A stretch of DNA of 39,079 bases from JAAFIP01 sp043774625 (GTDB lineage: Bacteria; Pseudomonadota; Gammaproteobacteria; Burkholderiales; Burkholderiaceae_C), in assembly GCA_043774625.1 (NCBI GenBank), contig JAYVTG010000110.1:1-39079 (forward strand), in the 5' to 3' direction. The notes below the pieces were generated by a model that was not told the origin of the DNA, did not search any database, and worked only from the letters and a program-made list of their open reading frames with translations. Within the stretch, counting starts at the first letter, position 1, and every line of letters starts with the position of its first letter. The position numbers were made by a program, and so were the translations under genes. Of the stretch, positions 16,561 to 25,506 are shown piece by piece.

Positions 16561-16761
16561 AGTCGTGTCTCCTTTAGAAGATTCGCATCACGCCGTATTT
16601 TTAGGTAAATTTTCCCTGCGCAATGTAATAAACATGGTATCGAGGCATTTCACTTTTGGATATACCCAAACAATACAAATTACATCAAGAAACAATTCCA
16701 CATCTGAATAAGAGAGATTAATATCTGGCTACAACTTTCAACATTCATCTAATCCTGCGCA

Positions 16762-17406
16762 ATGAGTACCCCATACGCCCCCAACGTTTTCGTCGTCAAC
16801 CACCCACTGGTGCAACACAAGCTGACCTTGATGCGCAAAAAGAACGCAACTACCAATACGTTTCGCAGCTTGCTCAATGAAATTTCGATGCTTCTGGCTT
16901 ACGAGGTGACGGCCGATATGGCGATGCAAGACGTGGAGATTGAGACGCCGCTAGAGAAGATGACGGGCAAGGAGATTGACGGCAAAAAGCTGGTGCTGGT
17001 GAGCATTTTGCGGGCGGGCACAGGCATTTTGGACGGCATGCTCAGCGTGGTGCCCAGCGCGCGCGTGGGGCATATTGGCCTGTACCGCGACCCTACAACA
17101 CTGCAGGCGGTTGAATATTATTTCAAGATGCCGCAAGACATGGAAAACCGCGACGTGATTGTGGTGGACCCGATGCTGGCGACTGGTAATTCTGCCGTGG
17201 CAGCGATTGACCGCGTCAAGGTGCTCAAACCCAAGTCGATCAAATTTGTGTGCCTGGTGGCTTGCCCCGAAGGTGTGGCCACGATGCAAAAAGCGCACCC
17301 AGACGTAGCAATTTACACCGCCGCCATAGACCGGCAGTTGAACGAGCATGGCTACATCATGCCGGGCCTGGGCGATGCGGGTGACCGTATTTTTGGTACG
17401 CAATAA
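16762..17406 (+). CDS. upp: Uracil phosphoribosyltransferase
   Basis: 214 residues, the usual Upp length. It converts uracil and PRPP to UMP in pyrimidine salvage. Seen motifs: VVNHPLVQHKLTLMRKK at the N-terminus, LVSILRAGTGILDGML, GLYRDPTTLQAVEYY, the PRPP loop VIVVDPMLATGNSAVAA and the uracil-binding C-terminus YIMPGLGDAGDRIFGT. It is divergent from the multicopper oxidase, with a 201-bp gap. The next gene on the same strand is a cytosine deaminase, which would supply its uracil. No strong ribosome site precedes the ATG. Confidence 0.97.
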   Translation: MSTPYAPNVFVVNHPLVQHKLTLMRKKNATTNTFRSLLNEISMLLAYEVTADMAMQDVEIETPLEKMTGKEIDGKKLVLVSILRAGTGILDGMLSVVPSARVGHIGLYRDPTTLQAVEYYFKMPQDMENRDVIVVDPMLATGNSAVAAIDRVKVLKPKSIKFVCLVACPEGVATMQKAHPDVAIYTAAIDRQLNEHGYIMPGLGDAGDRIFGTQ

Positions 17407-17434
17407 ACCATTTAGCAATAAAATTAGCCGTTTG

Positions 17435-17476
17435 CCAGCGTAGATATTGCGCAAGCAGCTATTAATAATATAGCAA
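17435..17476 (+). repeat. Two-hairpin element, copy 6
   Basis: CCAGCGTAGATATTGCGC plus GCTATTAATAATATAGC, 28 nt after the upp stop, in sense orientation. It occupies most of the gap between upp and the cytosine deaminase gene. Confidence 0.95.
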
Positions 17477-17486
17477 TTATATTTAC

Positions 17487-18758
17487 ATGCTTGACCTGTT
17501 AGTCACCAATGCCACTTTGCCCGATGGACGCATGGGCATGTCCATCGCCGTGCAAGGCGGCAAAATTGCTGAGTTAACTGTAGGCCTCAAAGCACCTGCG
17601 CATGAAGTGCTGGACGCGCAGGGCCAGTTGGTCACCCCACCCTTTGTAGACGCGCATTTCCACATGGACGCCACGCTGTCTTACGGCCTGCCGCGCGTCA
17701 ACCAAAGCGGCACCTTGCTCGAAGGCATTGCGCTATGGGGAGAGTTAAAACCACTGCTCACGCAAGAAGCCTTGGTAGAACGCGCCCTGCAATACTGCGA
17801 CTGGGCCGTGGGCAAAGGCCTACTGGCCATTCGCACTCATGTAGACGTGTGCGACCCGCGCTTGCTGGCCGTAGACGCGCTGCTGCAAGTAAAAAAGCGC
17901 GTGGCCTCGTACATAGACCTGCAACTGGTCGCCTTTCCCCAAGACGGCGTGCTGCGCGCACCCGGCGCGCTGGACAACCTGAAACGCGCTTTGGACAAAG
18001 GCGTAGACGTGGTTGGCGGCATTCCGCATTTTGAACGCACCATGCAAGACGGCGCTGCGTCTGTCAAGCTGCTCTGCGAACTGGCCGCCGAGCGCGGCTT
18101 GCTGGTAGACATGCATTGCGACGAGTCTGACGACCCGCTCTCGCGCCACGTAGAAACTCTTAGCTTTGAGACGCAACGCCTGGGCCTGCATGGCCGCGTG
18201 GTGGGCTCTCACCTCACGTCCATGCACAGCATGGACAACTACTACGTGAGCAAGCTGCTGCCGCTCATGGCCGAAGCACAGCTGGGCGTAGTGGCCAACC
18301 CGCTCATCAACATCACCCTGCAAGGCCGCCACGACACCTACCCCAAGCGACGCGGCATGACGCGCGTGCCAGAACTCATGGCGCATGGCTTAACAGTTGC
18401 CTTTGGCCACGACTGCGTGATGGACCCGTGGTATTCCCTGGGCTCTGGCGACATGCTCGAAGCGGCGCACATGGGCCTGCATGTTGCGCAAATGACCAGC
18501 CAAGCCGCCATGCGCCAGTGCTTTGACGCGGTAACGGCCAACCCCGCCCAACTGATGCATCTGCAAGGCTACGGTTTGCAAGCCGGTTGCCACGCAGACT
18601 TTGTGCTGCTACAGGCGCGCGACCCGGTGGAAGCCATTCGTCTGCGAGCGACTCGGCTCAAGGTCTTCAAACGCGGTAAGTTGATTGCACAATCTATGCC
18701 CAGCGCTGCGCAATTGCATCTAAACGGGCGACCCGCTACAACCACCTGGCAGCACTGA
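17487..18758 (+). CDS. codA: Cytosine deaminase
   Basis: 423-residue amidohydrolase matching E. coli CodA block for block: PFVDAHFHMDATLSYG (metal ligands H57 and H59), NQSGTLLEGI, IRTHVDVCDP, DLQLVAFPQDG, VVGGIPHFERT, LVDMHCDESDDPLSRHVET, GSHLTSMHSMDNYY, NPLINITLQGRHDTYPKRRG and VAFGHDCVMDPWYSLGSG, which carries the catalytic Asp. It hydrolyses cytosine to uracil plus ammonia. Placed next to upp, it completes a cytosine to uracil to UMP salvage route. No permease gene (codB) lies nearby. No strong ribosome site is seen, and the ATG is only 10 nt after the two-hairpin element. Confidence 0.93.
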   Translation: MLDLLVTNATLPDGRMGMSIAVQGGKIAELTVGLKAPAHEVLDAQGQLVTPPFVDAHFHMDATLSYGLPRVNQSGTLLEGIALWGELKPLLTQEALVERALQYCDWAVGKGLLAIRTHVDVCDPRLLAVDALLQVKKRVASYIDLQLVAFPQDGVLRAPGALDNLKRALDKGVDVVGGIPHFERTMQDGAASVKLLCELAAERGLLVDMHCDESDDPLSRHVETLSFETQRLGLHGRVVGSHLTSMHSMDNYYVSKLLPLMAEAQLGVVANPLINITLQGRHDTYPKRRGMTRVPELMAHGLTVAFGHDCVMDPWYSLGSGDMLEAAHMGLHVAQMTSQAAMRQCFDAVTANPAQLMHLQGYGLQAGCHADFVLLQARDPVEAIRLRATRLKVFKRGKLIAQSMPSAAQLHLNGRPATTTWQH

Positions 18759-18841
18759 ACCAGCGAGCCGTCTAGCTAGCCTAGCCTTTGCAACCAGGCA
18801 TAAAATCGCCCTCACCTTCCACCACACCTGCAGGAGACAAC

Positions 18842-19339
18842 ATGGTCCGCTACATCATTCTTTTCTTGCTTGCCATCGCTGTGCTTGCATTGGCTTTATT
18901 GGTCGCAGGCCAAATGGGCTTTTTGCGCGGCAAGGTGCCCGATGACCTGGGCGTGAAAGACGGCAAGCTCAAGCGCATTTCTAAAACCGAAAACTCTGCC
19001 TCCAGCCAGGCGGACCTGTGGGTGGATCACCCCATGCGCGACTACGCTCGCGTCGAACCCATCAAATTCAGCGGCGACGGCAAAGCTGCCATGGCCAAGC
19101 TGGCAGGCATTGTCAAAGCTCTGCCGCGCACCGTGGTCATCACACAAGAACCAGGTTATTTGTATGCGCAGTGCAGCACGGCGTTGATGAAATACACCGA
19201 CGATGTAGAGTTTTATCTGGACGAATCAGCCGGCGTCATCCACGCCCGATCATCCAGCCGCCTGGGCCGCAAAGACTTTGGTGTGAACAAGGCGCGGATT
19301 GAAGAGATTAGAAGGCGTTTTAGCCAGTTGCCAGCGTAG
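18842..19339 (+). CDS. DUF1499 family membrane-anchored protein
   Basis: 165 residues. The start ATG is chosen because of the AGGAGA site and because it yields a clean N-terminal membrane segment, YIILFLLAIAVLALALLVAG; an in-frame extension upstream is rejected. The rest is a DUF1499 domain: LGVKDGKLKRISKTENSASS, WVDHP, GDGKAAMAKLAGIVKALPRT, YLYAQCSTALMKYTDDVEFY and HARSSSRLGRKDFGVNKARI. Function of the family is unknown. The last residues and the stop codon (CCA GCG TAG) come from the first bases of a two-hairpin element, so the repeat sets the C-terminus. Confidence 0.88.
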   Translation: MVRYIILFLLAIAVLALALLVAGQMGFLRGKVPDDLGVKDGKLKRISKTENSASSQADLWVDHPMRDYARVEPIKFSGDGKAAMAKLAGIVKALPRTVVITQEPGYLYAQCSTALMKYTDDVEFYLDESAGVIHARSSSRLGRKDFGVNKARIEEIRRRFSQLPA

Positions 19340-19372
19340 ATACTGCGCAGACAGCTATTAAAAATATAGCAA
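19331..19372 (+). repeat. Two-hairpin element, copy 7, overlapping a stop codon
   Basis: CCAGCGTAGATACTGCGC plus GCTATTAAAAATATAGC. Its CCAGCGTAG supplies Pro-Ala-stop of the DUF1499 gene. Confidence 0.95.
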
Positions 19373-19500
19373 ATTCCAGATTTTCTACACTCAAGGATGT
19401 TTTTGGTAGCATTTGATTCAAAAATTAACAATTAATTTGCTTCTCTAATTACTGCACCAAGGGAAGAATATGAAGTCTCAAACTACATCGGAGACACACC

Positions 19501-21309
19501 ATGGCAGAAGTAGCGCAAGCTGTAGCCACACCCACGCAGCAGGCAAAAGAATGGCTGGCCCATTTTGACAAGGCACTTGGCAAAGGTGACATTAGCGCCG
19601 CGCTGGACTTGTTTGTAGACGAGCCTTATTGGCGCGACTTGGTCACCTTTACCTGGAACATCAAAACGCAAGAAGGCAAGCCGCAGATCAAGGCCATGCT
19701 GGAGACGACCCTCAAGCAAACCAGGCCCAGCAACTGGCAGCTTGATGGCGAAGCCACGGTGGCCGACGGCATTACCGACGCGTGGTTTACTTTTGAGACC
19801 GCCGTGGCGCGCGGCAAAGGTCACCTGCGCCTGATGGGCGGCAAGTGCTTTACCCTGCTGACGACCATGACCGAGTTGAAAGGCTTTGAAGAAAAAACCG
19901 GTGCAAACCGTGCCAAAGGCGCAGAACATGGTGCGCAAAAGGACCGCAAAAGCTGGCTGGAACGAAAGACGCAAGAAGAAGCCGAGCTGGGCACCACAAC
20001 CCAACCGTACTGCGTCATCATCGGCGGTGGGCAAGGTGGCATTGGCCTAGGGGCGCGGCTTAAAAAACTGGGCGTGCCTACGATTATTTTGGAGCGCAAC
20101 GCCCGCGCGGGCGACTCTTGGCGCAACCGCTACAAGTCGCTGTGCCTGCACGACCCCGTGTGGTACGACCACATGCCCTACCTGCCCTTCCCCGAAGACT
20201 GGCCCGTGTTTGCGCCCAAAGACAAGCTGGCCGACTGGCTGGAGATGTACACCAAAGTGATGGAGTTGAACTACTGGGGCAGCACAGAATGCACCGGTGC
20301 CAAGTTTGACGAGAAGACCCAGGAGTGGACGGTGAATGCCGTGCGCGATGGCAAGCCAGTCACCTTAAAGCCCAAGCAGGTCATCTTTGCCATGGGTGTG
20401 TCGGGCTTTCCCAACTTACCTGCAATTGCAGGCGCAGATAAATTCAAAGGCGAACAACACCATTCCAGCAAGCACCCCGAGGGCGAGCGTTATCGTGGCA
20501 AAAAATGCGTGGTACTTGGTTCGAATAATTCATCACACGACATTTGCGCTGACCTGTGGGAGCACGGCGCGGATGTGACGATGATTCAGCGCTCGTCCAC
20601 GCATATTGCGCCGTCTGAGAGCTTGATGGAACTGGCACTGGGCGGGCTGTATTCGGACGCGGCCGTGAAGAACGGCGTAACAACCAATATGGCCGACATG
20701 ATTTTTGCGTCGATACCGTTCAAAATCATGGCGAGTTTTCAGATTCCGGTGTATGCCGAAATGAAAAAGCGCGAGGCTGACTTGTATGGGCGTTTGGAAA
20801 AAGCGGGCTTCAAGCTGGATTTTGGCGACGACGAATCCGGCCTGTTCATGAAGTACCTGCGGCGCGGATCCGGCTATTACATTGACGTCGGTGCTTCTGA
20901 ATTGGTAGCTAACGGCAGCATCAAGCTAAAAAGCGGCAATATTGAGCAGATCAAGGAAAAGTCTGTCGTGCTGACAGACGGCACCGAGTTGCCCGCCGAC
21001 CTGATTGTGTATGCCACGGGCTATGGGTCAATGAACGGATGGGTGGCAAAAATCGTGTCGCAAGAAGTGGCCGACAAAGTGGGCAAGTGCTGGGGCTTGG
21101 GCTCAGCCACCACCAAAGACCCCGGCCCGTGGGAGGGCGAGCTGCGCAATATGTGGAAGCCCACACAACACCCCGCGCTGTGGTTTCACGGCGGCAACCT
21201 GCACCAGTCACGCCACTATTCGCAGTTTTTGTCGCTACAAATCAAAGCGCGGATGGAGGGCTTGAGTACGCCGGTGTATGGGCTGGCCAAGGTGCATCAC
21301 ACGCATTAA
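19501..21309 (+). CDS. Flavin-dependent monooxygenase with N-terminal NTF2-like domain
   Basis: 602 residues. About 1-135 form an NTF2/SnoaL-like region (FDKALGKGDISAALDLFVD, then the WRDLVTFTWNI block). Residues ~170 onward are a flavin-containing monooxygenase: the FAD loop VIIGGGQGGIGLGARL, GDSWRNRYKSLCLHDPVWYD, the FMO-type motif FKGEQHHSSKH, the NAD(P)H loop CVVLGSNNSSHDICADL and the ATGYGS block. Such enzymes use NADPH and oxygen to oxidise soft nucleophiles or ketones; the substrate here is unknown. No signal peptide. A GGAGA site supports the start. It is transcribed alone and ends opposite ppa, with a two-hairpin element between them. Confidence 0.88.
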   Translation: MAEVAQAVATPTQQAKEWLAHFDKALGKGDISAALDLFVDEPYWRDLVTFTWNIKTQEGKPQIKAMLETTLKQTRPSNWQLDGEATVADGITDAWFTFETAVARGKGHLRLMGGKCFTLLTTMTELKGFEEKTGANRAKGAEHGAQKDRKSWLERKTQEEAELGTTTQPYCVIIGGGQGGIGLGARLKKLGVPTIILERNARAGDSWRNRYKSLCLHDPVWYDHMPYLPFPEDWPVFAPKDKLADWLEMYTKVMELNYWGSTECTGAKFDEKTQEWTVNAVRDGKPVTLKPKQVIFAMGVSGFPNLPAIAGADKFKGEQHHSSKHPEGERYRGKKCVVLGSNNSSHDICADLWEHGADVTMIQRSSTHIAPSESLMELALGGLYSDAAVKNGVTTNMADMIFASIPFKIMASFQIPVYAEMKKREADLYGRLEKAGFKLDFGDDESGLFMKYLRRGSGYYIDVGASELVANGSIKLKSGNIEQIKEKSVVLTDGTELPADLIVYATGYGSMNGWVAKIVSQEVADKVGKCWGLGSATTKDPGPWEGELRNMWKPTQHPALWFHGGNLHQSRHYSQFLSLQIKARMEGLSTPVYGLAKVHHTH

Positions 21310-21365
21310 CCTTTCTCAGTTGTCTAGCATTTTTGTTTCGTTTTGAACATTTTTTAGAGCTAAAA

Positions 21366-21406
21366 CCAGCGCAGAATATGCGCGAGCAGCTACAATATTT
21401 GTAGCA
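21366..21406 (+). repeat. Two-hairpin element, copy 8
   Basis: CCAGCGCAGAATATGCGC plus GCTACAATATTTGTAGC, between the convergent monooxygenase and ppa genes, 56 nt after the monooxygenase stop. Confidence 0.95.
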
Positions 21407-21439
21407 CCCTGTCTCAGCCCTTGAGTCTGGCCCAGACCC

Positions 21440-21967
21440 TTAAGGCTTATAAGCCGCAATGCCGTCCACAATCTCTTTGCGTGCGGCCTCTGGCCCTTGC
21501 CAGCCCAGCACTTTTACCCACTTGCCCTCTTCCAGGTCTTTGTAGTGTTCAAAGAAGTGGGAAATCGTTTTTAGGCGCAAGGGGTTCATGTCTTCGGGTT
21601 TTTGCCAGTGGGTGTACAGGCTGCATTTTTTGTCGATAGGCACGGCCAGCACTTTGCCGTCTACACCCGCTTCGTCTTCCATCATCAAAATACCAATCGC
21701 GCGGCAGGTTACCACTACGCCGGGGATCAAGGGCACGGGGGTGATCACCAGCACGTCTACCGGGTCGCCGTCACCGCTTAAGGTTTTGGGCACATAGCCA
21801 TAGTTGGTGGGGTAGTGCATGGCGGTGGACATGAAGCGGTCGACAAAAATCGCACCGCTTTCCTTGTCTACTTCGTATTTGATCGGGTCGGCATTCATCG
21901 GAATCTCGATGATGACGTTGAATTCTGTGGGGGCATTTTTGCCAGGGCTAACGCGGTCTAGTGACAT
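21440..21967 (-). CDS. ppa: Soluble inorganic pyrophosphatase
   Basis: 175 residues, the standard family I length. It hydrolyses pyrophosphate in the cytoplasm, pulling biosynthetic reactions forward. Motifs: EIPMNADPIKYEVDKESGAI, YPTNYGYVPKTL, the signature DGDPVDVLV, and MEDEAGVDGKVLAVP. It is divergent from the membrane pyrophosphatase gene with a 288-bp gap, so the cell can either waste pyrophosphate energy as heat or store it as an ion gradient. The ATG is clear, with a ribosome-site-like AGAGAGAAAC upstream. Confidence 0.97.
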   Translation of the reverse strand: MSLDRVSPGKNAPTEFNVIIEIPMNADPIKYEVDKESGAIFVDRFMSTAMHYPTNYGYVPKTLSGDGDPVDVLVITPVPLIPGVVVTCRAIGILMMEDEAGVDGKVLAVPIDKKCSLYTHWQKPEDMNPLRLKTISHFFEHYKDLEEGKWVKVLGWQGPEAARKEIVDGIAAYKP

Positions 21968-22255
21968 TTAGTTTCTCTCTGGGTTAATCGATTCCGAACA
22001 GGAACCTAGGATTAACCCTGATTTTACTTTCAAGACGCTAGCCATTTCGCAATTTCGTCACATTTTCGGGCTACATTGCCCTTGTTGGCCAATTGTCTCT
22101 GTCTTAAAGGCGCAAGTTTTTAAGAGCAAGTTGGGAGACGAGGAAGCAACGCGGTGGGTGCAGCAGCATTTCAGACGCGTTGTTGGCAACGTGCCTGATG
22201 GTTTAACAGCACGTTGTTGCATCTTCTTCGTCAAAAAACTAACAGGAGATTTTCT
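21968..22255. other. Intergenic region between divergent ppa and hppA
   Basis: This 288-bp gap must hold both promoters. I could not identify convincing -35/-10 pairs. A short frame upstream of hppA has no start signal or recognisable family and is not called. The only clear signal is the AGGAGA site before hppA. Confidence 0.5.
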
Positions 22256-24775
22256 ATGTCAGGCAACACTGCGCTACTTTTAGCGCTTATTGGCGGCCTT
22301 GTCGCCGTGGGTTACGGCTTTTGGGCGCGTAGCTGGATTCTTTCTCAAGACGCAGGCAATGCGCGCATGCAAGAAATTGCAAGCGCCATTCAGGCCGGTG
22401 CCGCTGCCTATCTGGCACGGCAATACAAAACCATCACCATCGTCGGCGTCGTGCTGGCTATTTTGATATTTCTGTTTCTGGACTCTAAAACAGCACTGGG
22501 CTTCGTGGTGGGCGCGGTCTTGTCGGGCGCTTGCGGCTTTATTGGCATGAATGTGTCGGTCAAGGCCAACGTGCGTACCGCTCAGGCGGCCACCAAGGGC
22601 ATTGGCCCCGCGCTAGACGTTGCCTTTAGGGGTGGTGCCATCACCGGCATGCTGGTGGTGGGCTTGGGCCTCTTGGGCGTTGCTGGCTTCTTTTACTTTT
22701 TGGTGGGTGACGGTTCAGGCGTTGCTGCCAAAGACTTGGCCAGCTCGCTCAACCCGTTGATTGGTTTTGCCTTTGGCTCGTCCCTCATCTCTATCTTTGC
22801 GCGATTGGGCGGCGGTATTTTTACCAAGGGTGCTGACGTAGGTGCAGACCTGGTGGGCAAGGTAGAAGCGGGCATTCCTGAAGACGACCCGCGCAACCCG
22901 GCGGTGATTGCCGACAACGTGGGCGACAACGTGGGCGACTGCGCAGGCATGGCCGCTGACTTGTTTGAAACCTATGCCGTGACCTTGATTGCAACCATGG
23001 TTTTGGGCGCTTTGCTCGTCACGTCTGGCCCGGTCAACGCGGTGATGTACCCAATGGCTTTGGGAGCGGTGTCGATTGTTGCGTCCATCATTGGCTGCTT
23101 CTTTGTCAAGGCATCGCCTGGCATGAAGAACGTGATGCCTGCGCTGTACAAGGGCCTGGCCATTGCGGGCGTGCTGTCGCTGATTGCGTTTTACTTTGTG
23201 ACAGCATCCATGTTCCCTGACGGTGTGAAGCTGACTGGTGGTGCATCGGCTTCCAGCATGGCGCTGTTTGGTGCTTGCGCTGTGGGCTTGATTTTGACTG
23301 CCGCACTGGTCTGGATTACCGAGTTTTATACCGGCACGCAGTACGCCCCCGTGCGCCACATTGCGCAAGCGTCTACCACTGGCCACGGCACCAATATTAT
23401 TGCGGGCTTGGGCGTGTCGATGCGTTCTACTGCTTGGCCCGTTATTTTTGTGTGTATCGCTATTTTGTTGTCGTACAAACTGGCTGGCTTGTTTGGCATT
23501 GCCATTGCTGCAACATCCATGCTGAGCATGGCAGGCATAGTGGTGGCGCTGGACGCGTATGGCCCGATTACCGACAACGCCGGCGGCATTGCCGAAATGG
23601 CCGAGCTGCCGTCCAGCGTGCGCGACATCACCGACCCGCTGGACGCTGTGGGCAACACCACCAAGGCCGTGACCAAGGGCTACGCCATTGGCTCTGCTGG
23701 CCTGGCCGCGTTAGTGCTGTTTGCCGACTACACCCACAAGCTGGAAAGCTACGGCAAGGCCATCAGCTTTGATTTGAGCGACCCGATGGTCATCGTCGGT
23801 TTGTTCATCGGCGGTTTGATTCCCTACCTCTTTGGTGCGATGGCGATGGAGGCCGTAGGCCGCGCCGCCGGTAGCGTGGTGGTGGAAGTGCGCCGCCAGT
23901 TCGCTGACGGCTTGATCATGGCTGGCAAACGCAAACCAGACTACAGCGCTGCGGTGGACATGCTGACCACGGCTGCTATTAAAGAAATGGTGATCCCATC
24001 TTTGCTGCCCGTGGTGGTGCCCATTTTGGTTGGTTTGATTCTGGGCCCCAAGGCTTTGGGCGGCTTGCTGATGGGCACCATCGTGACCGGCTTGTTTGTG
24101 GCTATTTCCATGTGCACCGGTGGCGGTGCGTGGGACAACGCCAAGAAGTACATTGAAGACGGCAACCATGGTGGCAAGGGTTCAGAGGCGCACAAGGCCG
24201 CTGTAACCGGCGACACCGTGGGCGACCCCTACAAAGACACCGCTGGCCCAGCGGTCAACCCCCTGATCAAGATCATCAACATCGTGGCCCTGCTGATTGT
24301 GCCCTTGGTGGTGAAGCTGCATGGTGGCGACATGCCTGCGGCTGCTGTGGCCGCGCCTGTAACGGCTGTGGCTGTGGCTGCGCAAGCTGCTGCTCCCGCT
24401 GTTGCCGCCCCCGCTGCCGCACCTGTGGCGGCAGGTGCCACAGATGCTGCTTCCATCAAGGTCGATGGCGGCGTAGTCAAGTTTTACTTTGCCTCTGGCA
24501 AGTCAGAACTGGCAGCAGGTGCCAAAGAAGCCGTGGCGGACATCGTCAAAGGTGTAGCGGGTGGTAAAAAAGCAGCTCTGAGCGGCTTTGTAGATGCCAG
24601 CGGTGACCCCGCTAAAAACGCAGAACTGGCCAAGCAACGCGCCTTTGCGGTGCGTGACCTGCTCAAGGCCAATGGCGTGGCCGAAGACAAAATTGAACTG
24701 GTAAAACCTGCTGACATTACAGCCGGCGCCACCAGTGCGGCTGAATCACGCCGCGTAGAAGTTACATTGATGTAA
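22256..24775 (+). CDS. hppA: Membrane ion-translocating pyrophosphatase with C-terminal OmpA-like domain
   Basis: 839 residues; the ATG with AGGAGA upstream gives MSGNTALLLALIGGLVAVG, and an upstream extension is rejected. Residues 1-~690 form a full membrane pyrophosphatase with about 16 hydrophobic segments. Active-site blocks are GADVGADLVGKVEAGIPEDD, NPAVIADNVGDNVGDCAGMA, TDNAGGIAEMAEL and GDTVGDPYKDTAGPAVNPL. GNTTKAVTKG carries Lys and Thr at the positions that mark potassium-independent, usually proton-pumping, enzymes. An Ala/Pro/Val-rich linker (~695-730) leads to an OmpA-like domain (741-839: VKFYFASGKSELAAGAKE, GFVDASG, AKQRAFAVRDLL, SRRVEVTLM). The fusion is the odd point. A terminator follows. 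Confidence 0.95.
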   Translation: MSGNTALLLALIGGLVAVGYGFWARSWILSQDAGNARMQEIASAIQAGAAAYLARQYKTITIVGVVLAILIFLFLDSKTALGFVVGAVLSGACGFIGMNVSVKANVRTAQAATKGIGPALDVAFRGGAITGMLVVGLGLLGVAGFFYFLVGDGSGVAAKDLASSLNPLIGFAFGSSLISIFARLGGGIFTKGADVGADLVGKVEAGIPEDDPRNPAVIADNVGDNVGDCAGMAADLFETYAVTLIATMVLGALLVTSGPVNAVMYPMALGAVSIVASIIGCFFVKASPGMKNVMPALYKGLAIAGVLSLIAFYFVTASMFPDGVKLTGGASASSMALFGACAVGLILTAALVWITEFYTGTQYAPVRHIAQASTTGHGTNIIAGLGVSMRSTAWPVIFVCIAILLSYKLAGLFGIAIAATSMLSMAGIVVALDAYGPITDNAGGIAEMAELPSSVRDITDPLDAVGNTTKAVTKGYAIGSAGLAALVLFADYTHKLESYGKAISFDLSDPMVIVGLFIGGLIPYLFGAMAMEAVGRAAGSVVVEVRRQFADGLIMAGKRKPDYSAAVDMLTTAAIKEMVIPSLLPVVVPILVGLILGPKALGGLLMGTIVTGLFVAISMCTGGGAWDNAKKYIEDGNHGGKGSEAHKAAVTGDTVGDPYKDTAGPAVNPLIKIINIVALLIVPLVVKLHGGDMPAAAVAAPVTAVAVAAQAAAPAVAAPAAAPVAAGATDAASIKVDGGVVKFYFASGKSELAAGAKEAVADIVKGVAGGKKAALSGFVDASGDPAKNAELAKQRAFAVRDLLKANGVAEDKIELVKPADITAGATSAAESRRVEVTLM

Positions 24776-24798
24776 ACGCGATTTTTCTGCACAATTTA

Positions 24799-24832
24799 AC
24801 CCGCGCAGACCCTGGTTTGCGCGGGTTTTTTA
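24799..24832 (+). terminator. Intrinsic terminator after hppA
   Basis: Stem CCCGCGCA (24800-24807) and TGCGCGGG (24818-24825) with a 10-nt loop, followed by TTTTTT. It lies 24 nt after the hppA stop. Confidence 0.9.
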
Positions 24833-24850
24833 TTTTCACAGGCATACAAA

Positions 24851-25498
24851 ATGGCAGGTTCACCCGCATTTGCAAGAATTGAACGCGATGTTTTGCGCAT
24901 CATCGCCAGCATTCCGCGTGGCAAGGTTTGCACGTATACAGACGCAGGCGCGTGCATTGACGTGCCCGCCCGCCACGTGGCCTACATTTGCTCGCGGCTG
25001 GACGAAGCAACCCTTGCTAGCCACCCAGTGCACCGCATGGTCAACGACAAAGGCATGCTGCCCGCCAAAGCGCTTAGCGCTACTGGTCAACTTGCAACCG
25101 AGGGCGTTGTCGTGCAAAACGGCAAAGTGCTGGGTTTGCAAAACCTGCGCTACAACCCATCTGCGGCCAGGCCACAACTGGAACGAACCACCCGTCCGCC
25201 GGAGCACGCCCGCGGTGCAACACTTGATGGCAAGGCCGTGCCTGCGCTGTCTGAACTGCGCGGCCTTGGACCTGTGTCGGTGCAAACGCTGGCCAGCGTG
25301 GGCGTTACCAGCACCGCACAATTGCGCAAGGCTGATTTGTTCAAACTGTATGCCTTGATAAAAGCCAAAAATCCACGTACCAGCATCAACCTGCTCTACG
25401 CGATGTTGGGTGCAGTTGAAGACGTGGACTGGCGTGAAATTGCCAAAGAACGACGCACTGAAATTTTGATTCGCCTGGATGATATGGGTTTAGCTTAA
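24851..25498 (+). CDS. Alkyltransferase-like domain fused to TfoX C-terminal domain
   Basis: 215 residues. About 1-100 match the DNA-binding half of O6-alkylguanine alkyltransferases: RIERDVLRIIASIPRGKVCT, YTDAGACIDVPARHVAYICS and HPVHRMVNDKG. The normal PCHRV active site reads PVHRM, so the methyl-accepting cysteine is absent, as in ATL proteins that bind damaged bases and flag them for excision repair. Residues ~130-213 match the TfoX C-terminal domain: LSELRGLGPVSVQTLASVGV, LRKADLFKLYALI and NLLYAMLGAVEDVDWREIA. The second part resembles helix-hairpin-helix DNA binders. Start ATG follows the hppA terminator, so it has its own promoter. Confidence 0.85.
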   Translation: MAGSPAFARIERDVLRIIASIPRGKVCTYTDAGACIDVPARHVAYICSRLDEATLASHPVHRMVNDKGMLPAKALSATGQLATEGVVVQNGKVLGLQNLRYNPSAARPQLERTTRPPEHARGATLDGKAVPALSELRGLGPVSVQTLASVGVTSTAQLRKADLFKLYALIKAKNPRTSINLLYAMLGAVEDVDWREIAKERRTEILIRLDDMGLA

Positions 25499-25506
25499 AT
25501 TTATAT

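Noticed and set aside
17820..18386. Long minus-strand frame opposite the cytosine deaminase gene.
   Set aside because: Antisense to a gene matched along its full length; no independent support.
22107..22255. Open stretch encoding LGDEEATRWVQQHFRRVVGN upstream of hppA.
   Set aside because: No start codon with a ribosome site and no known family; it runs into hppA in another frame.
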